The position numbers were made by a program, and so were the translations under genes. This document shows, piece after piece, positions 22,716 through 29,528 of a stretch of 64,000 nucleotides of DNA. Origin of the DNA: an uncultured Chitinophaga sp. GTDB lineage: Bacteria > Bacteroidota > Bacteroidia > Chitinophagales > Chitinophagaceae. Position 1 is the stretch's first letter, and every line of letters starts with the position of its first letter. The notes under the pieces are model-generated. The model made no database searches. It was not told the origin of the DNA and worked only from the letters and a program-made list of their open reading frames with translations. Location: positions 310,001 through 374,000 of the forward strand of contig NZ_CABHOU010000092.1 in the NCBI RefSeq assembly GCF_902168175.1, written 5' to 3'.

Positions 22716-23588
22716 ATGCCAAACCCTAAAGCCATATCTGCCATCCCCTACCAGCAGCTCCCCATGAAGGGCCAGTTTTCGGTGTTCGACCTTGGTGCGT
22801 TCCAGAACGAGCTTAGTTCTTACCCACATACCCACGATACCTTCGAAATTATCTGGTTTACAAAGGGTAAAGGCCGGCATGTAGTGGATTTTGTGAGTTA
22901 CGAACTGGAGGATGATATGCTGTTTTTCCTGCGTCCCGGGCAGGTACACCAGGTGCTGGACTACGAGCGGGAGGGACATGCGGTTGTTTTTACGGAGAAA
23001 TTCATCTTTTCTAATAAACAGGATAGGGAGGTGTTTTTCGACCTTACCACCCTTTTTGACTATTCGCAGGAATATGCGCCGGTACGTATACGTCCCGAGG
23101 CCGCCAGGGCGCTGTTGGGAGTAGTGCAGTTAATGTATGGCGAAAGTGCGTCCAACGACGGAAAGTACAGCCGCAGCATCCTCAAAAACTACCTGAATGC
23201 CTTTCTTACTATCGCCGAACGCGAAAAGAAGGTGAATACTGCTAATACCTCGGTACCCTCGCAGTTCGATACGCGTGTACTCCAGGTGCGCCGCATCCTC
23301 GAAACCCATTTTCGCAATGAACATCAGGCCGGATTTTATGCGGAGGCTATTTCGCTTACGCCCAAGCGGTTAAGTGAAATTACGAAGGAGGCTATCGGCA
23401 AAACTATTACTGAAATGTTGCACGACCGGCTGGTGCTGGAAGCCAAAAGACAACTTGCTTTCAGTCAGCGTTCTGTAAAGGAAATCTGCTATGAGCTTGG
23501 GTTTGAGGACCCTGCCTATTTTAGTCGCTTTTTCCGTAACCACACCGGTTCATCGCCGCACGACTTCCGCGATGCGATGTTCAAATAG
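22716..23588 (+). CDS. AraC family transcriptional regulator with cupin sensor domain
   Basis: This 290-residue regulator has an N-terminal cupin-like domain (SSYPHTHDTFEIIWFTKGKG and DDMLFFLRPGQVHQVLDYEREGHAVVFTEKF), as in AraC proteins binding small ligands. The C-terminal ~100 residues carry two helix-turn-helix units: HQAGFYAEAISLTPKRLSEITKEAIGKT and RSVKEICYELGFEDPAYFSRFFRNHTGSSPHDFR, the latter being the AraC signature. It stands alone, divergent from ispG with about 126 bp between start codons, so its target is unclear. No ligand can be named. Confidence 0.93.
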   Translation: MPNPKAISAIPYQQLPMKGQFSVFDLGAFQNELSSYPHTHDTFEIIWFTKGKGRHVVDFVSYELEDDMLFFLRPGQVHQVLDYEREGHAVVFTEKFIFSNKQDREVFFDLTTLFDYSQEYAPVRIRPEAARALLGVVQLMYGESASNDGKYSRSILKNYLNAFLTIAEREKKVNTANTSVPSQFDTRVLQVRRILETHFRNEHQAGFYAEAISLTPKRLSEITKEAIGKTITEMLHDRLVLEAKRQLAFSQRSVKEICYELGFEDPAYFSRFFRNHTGSSPHDFRDAMFK

Positions 23589-23635
23589 TACCAGTTAATA
23601 GCCGTTTTGTCCAATGTTTATGTGCCCCTGGCACC

Positions 23636-23643
23636 TAATTTTG
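23636..23643 (+). promoter_or_regulatory. -7 promoter element (TAATTTTG) of a very short unit
   Basis: TAATTTTG matches TAnnTTTG, but no good -33 TTTG is at the expected distance. It precedes the 21-residue ORF by 21 bases. Confidence 0.45.
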
Positions 23644-23664
23644 CATCGATCCATAACGGAGACC

Positions 23665-23730
23665 ATGTTTTTGTTTCGTTCCGAAACTGTGTTGAGGATG
23701 TTTGAGAATGAACGAAGCACTGTAAAGTAG
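23665..23730 (+). CDS. Possible 21-residue peptide in an isolated short transcript
   Basis: The frame MFLFRSETVLRMFENERSTV (plus a final Lys) runs from ATG 23665 to TAG 23730. A GGAG sequence lies a few bases before the ATG, a TAATTTTG promoter element is at 23636-23643, and a strong terminator follows at 23779. The promoter-ORF-terminator order supports a real transcript of about 155 bases. Whether the peptide is translated or the RNA is the product cannot be decided. It is not recognised. Confidence 0.35.
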   Translation: MFLFRSETVLRMFENERSTVK

Positions 23731-23778
23731 AATTCAAGGTTACCATAGAATCAATAGAAAGGTTGTTATTATCAAGCT

Positions 23779-23807
23779 AAATCCGGTACCAGCTACCGGA
23801 TTTTTGT
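23779..23807 (+). terminator. Terminator of the short plus-strand unit
   Basis: AAATCCGGTA (23779-23788) and TACCGGATTT (23794-23803) form a 10-bp stem with a 5-base loop, then TTTGTTT. Confidence 0.85.
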
Positions 23808-23824
23808 TTATGAGAGAAAATGAA

Positions 23825-23852
23825 AAGCCCCCACAGTTTCCTGCGGGGGCTT
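23825..23852 (-). terminator. Terminator of batC
   Basis: AAGCCCCC (23825-23832) and GGGGGCTT (23845-23852) pair over 8 bp; only four T follow on the minus strand. Confidence 0.6.
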
Positions 23853-23874
23853 ATATTTTAACAACCGTTTCGGT

Positions 23875-24615
23875 TTACCAGTCTTTTTCTACTGCTACCG
23901 GGCGACCTTTTATCTTTTTCGCTTTATCCTGTAACTTCTTTTCTTCCTGCGCCAGTGCTTTTAACAGGTTTTCGGCTTCCTGCTGACTTAGTTTGCTGGG
24001 CATTGGATCAGGCTTGTCCTGCTTTTCGTCGTCTTTTTTATCCTGATCCTTTTTGTCTTTGTCCTGGTCTTTTTTATCCTTGTCTTTATCCTGATCTTTT
24101 TTATCGTCCTTTTTGTCTTTGTTATCTTTCTGGTCCTTTTTGTCTTTGTTATCCTTATTGTCTTTGTTCTGTTGTTGCTGCTGCTTCAGCATTTGCTGGG
24201 CATAAGCAAGGTTGTAGCGGGCCTGCTCGTCCTGCGGATTTGCCTTTAACGCAGCCTTATAGGACTTAATGCTTTCTTCCCACTTCTTTTCCTCCATAAA
24301 GGTGTTGCCCGTGTTATAATTTGCATCGCCCTTTACTAATTTGGTAGGTGCCAGTTTCGCGCTGCTCGCATATTGTTTGCGTGCATCCTCAAAGCGTTTT
24401 TGCTCGTACATGGAGTTGCCCATGTTATAATTACCTTCTACGGAAGCCTGGTTTTTCTCTACCGCTTTCTTGTACGATGCTTCGGCATCGGCATACTGTT
24501 TCTTTTTATAGAGTTCGTTGCCCTGCCGTATATACTTGTTACTGCTTTGCGCAAAAGCGGCGACTGTGGTTAGCAGCAGCAGTGCAAGTGTGTTTATGGT
24601 GAATAATCTGGTCAT
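23875..24615 (-). CDS. BatC-like TPR protein with a Lys/Asp-rich tract
   Basis: This 246-residue protein has a signal peptide (LFTINTLALLLLTTVAAFAQ) and three tetratricopeptide repeats between about residues 25 and 140 (NKYIRQGNELYKKKQYADAE; VEGNYNMGNSMYEQKRFEDA; GDANYNTGNTFMEEKKWEES). Residues 150-200 are almost only Lys, Asp, Asn and Gln in KDxKD-type repeats; the end returns to a helical LSQQEAENLLKALAQEEKKL segment. It follows batB by 12 bp. The pair matches the Bacteroides aerotolerance (Bat) operon, where VWA and TPR proteins act at the inner membrane/periplasm. Other Bat genes are not next to it. Confidence 0.85.
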   Translation of the reverse strand: MTRLFTINTLALLLLTTVAAFAQSSNKYIRQGNELYKKKQYADAEASYKKAVEKNQASVEGNYNMGNSMYEQKRFEDARKQYASSAKLAPTKLVKGDANYNTGNTFMEEKKWEESIKSYKAALKANPQDEQARYNLAYAQQMLKQQQQQNKDNKDNKDKKDQKDNKDKKDDKKDQDKDKDKKDQDKDKKDQDKKDDEKQDKPDPMPSKLSQQEAENLLKALAQEEKKLQDKAKKIKGRPVAVEKDW

Positions 24616-24627
24616 GTTCGTTTTAAT

Positions 24628-25644
24628 TTAAGCAGCTTTCGTGGTTGTTTCGCGGGTGCGGCGCACTTCCGGAACAAACAGTTCAATTACCAGTAACACC
24701 AGGCAAATGCCGAGGAAGTACTGGAAGTAGCTGTCGTAATCTGTAAATATATTTTCGCCGAAAGCTTTTTGCTCCATGCCGTCTATTTTAGCGGCCAGCG
24801 TACTTACTACATCTTCGGCATCGTCCAGGTGTTGATATACACCGCGGCCGGCAGCTGCCAGCGAACGGAGTTCTTCTTCATTTAATTTTGATATCACCGT
24901 TTTGCCGTCGCGGTCTTTCTTAAAACCGCCCGATTCTGCGTCGGGTACCGGTGAGCCGTTAGAAGAGCCTACGCCGATGGTATTAATCACCACCCCATCT
25001 TCAAACGCCTTTTTAGCCTGCGTAATTGCGCCTTCGTCATGGTCTTCACCATCAGAAATAATGATGAGGGCCTTGTGTTTACGTTCTTTTTTATTGAAAG
25101 CCTCGTTGCTGATCTGTATTGCTTGTGCAATTTCCGTACCCTGTGTCGGTATCATGTCCGGACTCACGGTGGCGAGAAACATGCGGGCGGCGGAATAATC
25201 TACGGTGAGGGGCATTTGCAGATAGGCGTTACCGGCAAATACTACCAGGCCAATACGGTCATTGTCCAGCTTTTCCATCAGGCGGGTCACCATTTGTTTG
25301 GCGCGGGTAAGGCGGTCGGGCTTTACATCGGTGGCCAGCATGCTCTTACTTACGTCCAGCGCAACGATCACATCCACACCTTTACGGGTGATTTTCTCCA
25401 TACGGCTGCCTTTTTGCAGGTTAGCCAGGCCTACAGCGCCAAAAAAGAAGGCGATAAACACCAGTATGAACTTGAGTGTGAACAGCTTACGGGAATAACC
25501 GGTAAACAGTTTTTCTACCAGTTCCGGATCGCCGATGCGGCGGATAGAACGGCGTTTCCACCATGTAACAAAGAGGAAAGCTGCCAGCAGCACCAATAAC
25601 AGTGCAAGGGCCCAAAGGTATTCTGTATGTTGAAAACGTAGCAT
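24628..25644 (-). CDS. VWA-domain membrane protein of the Bat (aerotolerance) type
   Basis: This 338-residue protein has two N-terminal transmembrane helices (LWALALLLVLLAAFLFVTWW and FILVFIAFFFGAVGLANL), a periplasmic von Willebrand A domain and a C-terminal helix (YFQYFLGICLVLLVIELFV). The MIDAS motif is visible: DVSKSM (DxSxS), the Thr in PTQGT, and ISDGEDHD. This layout is that of BatA/BatB. A TATTTTTG promoter element just upstream (25688-25695) makes it the first gene of its operon with the TPR protein. MoxR ATPase, BatA and BatD are not in the immediate neighbourhood. Confidence 0.88.
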   Translation of the reverse strand: MLRFQHTEYLWALALLLVLLAAFLFVTWWKRRSIRRIGDPELVEKLFTGYSRKLFTLKFILVFIAFFFGAVGLANLQKGSRMEKITRKGVDVIVALDVSKSMLATDVKPDRLTRAKQMVTRLMEKLDNDRIGLVVFAGNAYLQMPLTVDYSAARMFLATVSPDMIPTQGTEIAQAIQISNEAFNKKERKHKALIIISDGEDHDEGAITQAKKAFEDGVVINTIGVGSSNGSPVPDAESGGFKKDRDGKTVISKLNEEELRSLAAAGRGVYQHLDDAEDVVSTLAAKIDGMEQKAFGENIFTDYDSYFQYFLGICLVLLVIELFVPEVRRTRETTTKAA

Positions 25645-25687
25645 GTTGTAAGTTGGCTGGCTATCATCAATCGATACGGCCTGCCTT

Positions 25688-25695
25688 CAAAAATA
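25688..25695 (-). promoter_or_regulatory. -7 promoter element (TATTTTTG) of the batB-batC pair
   Basis: Minus-strand TATTTTTG lies 43 bases upstream of the batB ATG. Confidence 0.6.
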
Positions 25696-25899
25696 ATTTT
25701 TTTATACTTGTTTGCAAGAGTCGCCGTGAGTTATTTATGAGTTTTTTAACGAATAACTTCTGAAGGTGATTTTTCTACGGCCTGTTTCCCCCTTTTTCGC
25801 CTGCCAATCCCCGTAGGGCAATCAGTTCTCTTACAAGTTGTGCCTTATGGCTTTTCCGGTCACGTCCTAAAAAAGGTTTACACCTTCAAAAGAGTAAAC

Positions 25900-26052
25900 A
25901 TGGATAAAACCCGACAAAAAAAGAGGGGTGGCTCCTTTAAGGATGAGCCAAATTTCATGCGCCAGGTTGTATCCGCTTACTTAGCCAGCACTGGAGGCTA
26001 TGGCTCTATTGCCAAAGAGTTCAACGTGACTTATTATCAGGGAAATACCTAA
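25900..26052 (+). pseudogene. Truncated N-terminus of a transposase-type HTH protein
   Basis: From ATG 25900 the frame reads MDKTRQKKRGGSFKDEPNFM, then RQVVSAYLASTGGYGSIAKE and FNVTYYQGNT before a stop. The basic start plus 'F+RQVVxxYL...S...AKEFNVT' matches the first helix-turn-helix half of IS3-type OrfA/transposase-like proteins of Bacteroidota, whose normal length is about 100 residues or more. Here it ends within the expected recognition helix. No downstream orfB remains. It is probably a relic of an insertion sequence. Confidence 0.55.
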
Positions 26053-26215
26053 AAAACAATGGAAAGCACCTCCAAAAAGAGGTGCCAACCTCCAACAGGA
26101 CTATTCCTGAAACCTGTAAACCGGCCTCAGGACAACCAGGATCTTTGTAAACCAAATTCAGTATTTCCTAACAACAGGTGTAAACCTATAGCAGGACAAG
26201 ACCCAGTACGAGGCC

Positions 26216-26400
26216 CCCTGCACGATCCTTCCAGGATCCTTATACCATTCTAGGTTCATCCTAGGTTCATCCTAGGTTCATTCTAGGTTCATTCTAGGCT
26301 CATCATAGGTATATGAACCTAGAATCAACCTAGGATTTACCTTATATTAACTTTAGATATACCTGGGATGTAGCCGCGATCGTACCAGGATCGTGCAGGG
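26216..26400. repeat. 185-bp element: perfect 14-bp terminal inverted repeats around an 11-bp repeat array
   Basis: CCCTGCACGATCCT (26216-26229) is the exact reverse complement of AGGATCGTGCAGGG (26387-26400). Inside, from 26248, six direct 11-bp units of the TTCTAGGTTCA/TCCTAGGTTCA type run to 26313, the last two diverged, followed by two inverted units (TGAACCTAGAA 26314-26324, TCAACCTAGGA 26325-26335). No ORF is inside. It looks like a MITE-type or protein-binding element. Confidence 0.75.
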
Positions 26401-26426
26401 AGCTACGAACCCGGCTGTTCAGGGCA

Positions 26427-26456
26427 TAAAAAAAGGCCCGGGCAACGCCGGACCTT
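26427..26456 (-). terminator. Terminator of the class D beta-lactamase gene
   Basis: On the minus strand AAGGTCCGG (26448-26456) and CCGGGCCTT (26433-26441) pair, followed by a T-run. Confidence 0.85.
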
Positions 26457-26478
26457 CTATCAAACCATCTTAATAGTA

Positions 26479-27270
26479 TTAGAAATAGCCTTCCTGTTTC
26501 AGGATTTTTTTGAGGATGTCGATCCTGGCGGTCTTCATATCGAAGTTAGGATCTTCACTTTCTACGTTCAGTACGAAGAAGGAAGGAAGACCTTCTTTCT
26601 CGATCCAGCCTACGATCCAGCCGATTTGTTTGTCTTTTAACACGGCCCAGCCTGTTTTGTAGCTAAGCGTGTACTGCGGTGTTTTCTCCATCAGCATCAT
26701 GTTACGTACAAATTCCATGGTGGTTTTGGAGAAAGGAAGCTGGTCGAAATAGAGTTTCTTTACGAAACCAAGCTCTTCGTCCGGCGTGATTTTCAAGGTG
26801 TTATCGAGCCAGAAAGTATCGATTGCGGAGATTTTCATGTTGCCGTACTTCACGGTGTCGAGCCAGTGCTGCATACGGTCTTTGCCAATGCGGCGGGCCA
26901 CTTCCTGGAAATAGGGGACGCTGGAAGCGCGGAAGGCGGCCTGCATGCTGAGGTCCTGGTTCCATTGCGGGTAGGAGCGAACGATGCTGTCCCATTTTAT
27001 AACAGTGCCGGTGTCGGCAATGGCGCCTGTTTGCAGGGCTACCAGGGAGTTGAATATCTTAAAGGTGCTTGCCGGCGAAAACGGCTGTTTGGCACGGTCA
27101 ATATTATATACTTTAAAGTCGCCCTGGCCGTTGTCGAACAGCATAAAACAGCCTTCAGCCTTGTATTCTGCAAAATATTTTTCCCAGCTATCTTCCTTGT
27201 GCACGTTGTTGGGCGCACAGGCGTTTAGCAATACTCCAGCCGCTAATAATATCCACCCAAAAGTTTTCAT
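26479..27270 (-). CDS. Class D (OXA-type) beta-lactamase, lipoprotein
   Basis: This 263-residue serine beta-lactamase would hydrolyse penicillins and perhaps oxacillin-type drugs. ATG 27270 is chosen because it begins a lipoprotein signal (MKTFGWILLAAGVLLNAC, Cys18) and lies 19 bases after a TACTTTTG promoter element; the longer frame is spurious. Class D motifs are intact: S68-T-F-K71 (catalytic Ser and carbamylated Lys), S116-x-V118, Y142-G-N144 and K205-T-G207. The lipid anchor would keep it in the periplasm on a membrane. No transposon or integron feature is attached directly, although repeat-rich DNA lies downstream. The substrate range cannot be read from sequence. Confidence 0.93.
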   Translation of the reverse strand: MKTFGWILLAAGVLLNACAPNNVHKEDSWEKYFAEYKAEGCFMLFDNGQGDFKVYNIDRAKQPFSPASTFKIFNSLVALQTGAIADTGTVIKWDSIVRSYPQWNQDLSMQAAFRASSVPYFQEVARRIGKDRMQHWLDTVKYGNMKISAIDTFWLDNTLKITPDEELGFVKKLYFDQLPFSKTTMEFVRNMMLMEKTPQYTLSYKTGWAVLKDKQIGWIVGWIEKEGLPSFFVLNVESEDPNFDMKTARIDILKKILKQEGYF

Positions 27271-27289
27271 CTGTATCTTTTTAACGCTG

Positions 27290-27297
27290 CAAAAGTA
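27290..27297 (-). promoter_or_regulatory. -7 promoter element (TACTTTTG) of the beta-lactamase gene
   Basis: Minus-strand TACTTTTG, 19 bases upstream of ATG 27270; no clear -33 element. Confidence 0.6.
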
Positions 27298-27381
27298 AGG
27301 CAACACCCGCTTATTTCCGGTTATTTGAAAAACTTTGACAAATAATGAGGATAAAGAAAAGGGTGGGCCAGGCGTTAGAAA

Positions 27382-27421
27382 TTCTATTAAACGTCCGTTG
27401 CGTCGCACCCTTCAGCGGCAA
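27382..27421. repeat. Interspersed repeat, copy 1
   Basis: This 40-base stretch is 80% identical (32/40) to 56088-56127 and shares the core GCACCCTTCAGCGGC with 56534-56548. It lies in the bla-kbl spacer, outside genes. Confidence 0.6.
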
Positions 27422-27439
27422 CAAGGCGACTGGTCAAAA

Positions 27440-27469
27440 CAAAAAGGGTCGTTCTGTATAGAACAACCC
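27440..27469 (-). terminator. Terminator of kbl
   Basis: GGGTCGTTCT (27446-27455) and AGAACAACCC (27460-27469) form a 10-bp stem with one mismatch; a five-T run follows on the minus strand. Confidence 0.85.
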
Positions 27470-27494
27470 CTTACTCCATTTATCAATTTTAAAA

Positions 27495-28697
27495 TCAAAC
27501 AGCTGCTTTGTCTTTAATTACGCCCAGTTCGAGGCCCACTTTGGTAAAGGCTGCTATCGCCTTATCCAGGTGTTCCTGCTCGTGACCTGCGCTCAGTTGC
27601 ACGCGTATGCGGGCCTGGCCTTTAGGCACAACGGGGTAAAAAAAGCCGATCACGTAAATGCCTTCCTGCAACAGTTTGTCGGCAAACTGTGCGCTTAGTA
27701 CGGCATCGTACAGCATTACGGGAACGATTGGGTGGTCGCCGGGCTTAATGTCGAAGCCGGCTTCCGTCATTTTACTGCGGAAGTATTTGGTGTTTTGCTC
27801 CAGTTTATCACGCAGTTCGGTCGTTTCGCTCAGCATGTCCAGCACAGCAATAGAAGCGCCTACAATGCTGGGTGCCAGCGAGTTAGAGAACAGGTAAGGA
27901 CGGCTGCGCTGGCGCAACATGTCGATCACCTCTTTCTTTCCACTGGTAAAACCACCAGAAGCGCCGCCCAGTGCTTTACCGAGGGTGCCGGTGATAATAT
28001 CTATACGGCCCATTACACCACAGTATTCGTGGGTACCGCGTCCTGTTTTACCCATAAACCCGGAGCAATGACTTTCGTCGATCATTACGATGGCATCGTA
28101 TTTATCGGCCAGGTCGCATATTTTACCCAGTTGTGCTACGGTGCCGTCCATGCTGAAAGCACCATCGGTAACAATAATGCGGCTGCGCAGGTGTGCCGAT
28201 TCCTGAAGTTTGGCTTCCAGGTCGGCCATGTTGTTATGTTCATAACGGTAACGCTGAGCCTTACAAAGGCGCACACCGTCGATGATGGAAGCGTGGTTGA
28301 GTGCGTCGGAGATGATAGCGTCCTGCTCGTTAAACAGGGGTTCGAATACACCGCCGTTGGCGTCAAAGGCCGCTGCGTACAAGATGGTATCTTCGGTGCC
28401 GAGGAATTGGGCGATCTTAAGTTCCAGTTCGCGGTGAATATCCTGGGTGCCGCAAATGAAGCGTACGCTGCTCATGCCGTAACCGCGGCTGTCGAGCGCC
28501 TTGTGAGCGGCCTCCAGCACTTTAGGGTGCGAGGAGAGGCCCAGGTAGTTGTTGGCGCAGAAGTTAATAACGGTTTTGCCATTTACTTCTATTTCGGCGC
28601 CCTGGTCCGAATTGATAATTCGTTCCCTTTTATACAACCCTGCGGTTTCAATCTCTTTCAGCTCCTGGTTAATGCGTGTTGAAAAGTTCTGGTTCAT
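27495..28697 (-). CDS. kbl: Glycine C-acetyltransferase (2-amino-3-ketobutyrate CoA ligase)
   Basis: This 400-residue PLP enzyme cleaves 2-amino-3-ketobutyrate with CoA to glycine and acetyl-CoA in threonine breakdown. ATG 28697 begins MNQNFSTRINQELKEI; the upstream extension is rejected because a TAACTTTG promoter element lies within it. Family motifs: NFCANNYLGLSSHPKV, GYGMSSVRFICGTQDIHREL, DALNHASIIDG, VMIDESHCSGFMGKTGRGT (PLP-ring Asp) and GTLGKALGGASGGF (Schiff-base Lys). Related AONS/serine palmitoyltransferase enzymes share the fold, but the SVRFICGTQ and GRGTHEYCGV strings favour Kbl. No tdh lies next to it. Confidence 0.94.
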   Translation of the reverse strand: MNQNFSTRINQELKEIETAGLYKRERIINSDQGAEIEVNGKTVINFCANNYLGLSSHPKVLEAAHKALDSRGYGMSSVRFICGTQDIHRELELKIAQFLGTEDTILYAAAFDANGGVFEPLFNEQDAIISDALNHASIIDGVRLCKAQRYRYEHNNMADLEAKLQESAHLRSRIIVTDGAFSMDGTVAQLGKICDLADKYDAIVMIDESHCSGFMGKTGRGTHEYCGVMGRIDIITGTLGKALGGASGGFTSGKKEVIDMLRQRSRPYLFSNSLAPSIVGASIAVLDMLSETTELRDKLEQNTKYFRSKMTEAGFDIKPGDHPIVPVMLYDAVLSAQFADKLLQEGIYVIGFFYPVVPKGQARIRVQLSAGHEQEHLDKAIAAFTKVGLELGVIKDKAAV

Positions 28698-28720
28698 GAT
28701 AGCGGCTTTATGACCTTGTA

Positions 28721-28728
28721 CAAAGTTA
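28721..28728 (-). promoter_or_regulatory. -7 promoter element (TAACTTTG) of kbl
   Basis: Minus-strand TAACTTTG, 23 bases upstream of ATG 28697. Confidence 0.65.
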
Positions 28729-29001
28729 GAGGATAAATGTATCCAGATATTCCATGGCAGCCCCGGGCTTTCTGCGAATTGTAAAAAAGTTTGACCCATA
28801 TGTAACATTTAAGAGCCGCTTTGCGTCATATAATTATCATTACTGCTTGTAATTGCCTGCCGCCATTACCGTACTCTACATAAAAGGTGTTGATTATCTG
28901 GTGTTTAGCGCTTCTGGTATGAATACACGAATGTTTGGTATAAGCAGGATGCAGGATATAAATGTATTTGTCGGAACTTTGCACAATAGTCAATACCCGG
29001 G

Positions 29002-29487
29002 ATGACGGAAAAAGAGTACAACAAATGCGTTGATCTGTATGCCGATAATCTTTTTCGCTTTATCGTAAAGAACCTTGAGCACGCGGAAGATTCGAGAGAT
29101 GTGGTACAGAACGCATTTGAGATTTTATGGAAGCATTGTAGTGATGTGCCTTTAGAAAAGGCCAAGAGCTACCTGTTTACCGTAGCGTACCATAATATGA
29201 TCGACCATGTGCGGAAAGTGAAGCGGATAACGCTGGTAGATCAGTTTAAGGAAGAAGACCGGGTATCGGACCATAAGGTGCACAATGCCCGGAATGTGCT
29301 GGAAGGAGCTTTAAACCGGTTGAGTGAGGTGCAGCGTTCGTTGATTATGCTGAAGGATTATGAAGGGTATAGTTATGAGGAGATAGGAGAGATCATGCAA
29401 TTGAACCCCTCGCAGGTTAAAGTATATTTGCACCGGGCCAGAGCGCATTTGAAGGATTACCTGGTAAGAATGGATAACGTGATATAA
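29002..29487 (+). CDS. ECF-type RNA polymerase sigma factor
   Basis: This 161-residue sigma-70 family protein has region 2 (YNKCVDLYADNLFRFIVKNL, DVVQNAFEILWKH, SYLFTVAYHNMIDHVRK) and region 4 (LNRLSEVQRSLIMLKDYEGYSYEEIGEIMQLNPSQVKVYLHRARAHLKDYL). Regions 1 and 3 are absent, as in ECF sigma factors. It is followed 41 bp downstream by a single-pass anti-sigma-like protein and then an outer-membrane barrel protein, suggesting a regulatory/envelope operon. The target regulon is not visible. Confidence 0.93.
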   Translation: MTEKEYNKCVDLYADNLFRFIVKNLEHAEDSRDVVQNAFEILWKHCSDVPLEKAKSYLFTVAYHNMIDHVRKVKRITLVDQFKEEDRVSDHKVHNARNVLEGALNRLSEVQRSLIMLKDYEGYSYEEIGEIMQLNPSQVKVYLHRARAHLKDYLVRMDNVI

Positions 29488-29528
29488 ACGGAGGATAAAT
29501 GCCGGCAACGGCGTCAAAATAAAGTAAG

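Larger units (their letters stand above)
25696..26478. other. Accessory intergenic patch with transposase remnant and nested repeats
   Basis: No intact gene. It contains the 50-residue transposase-like remnant (25900-26052), three TGTAAACC repeats (26115, 26146, 26179) and the bounded repeat element 26216-26400, then the beta-lactamase terminator. Confidence 0.6.

Noticed and set aside
27732..28682. 316-codon plus-strand ORF opposite kbl
   Set aside because: Antisense shadow; kbl motifs on the minus strand are complete.
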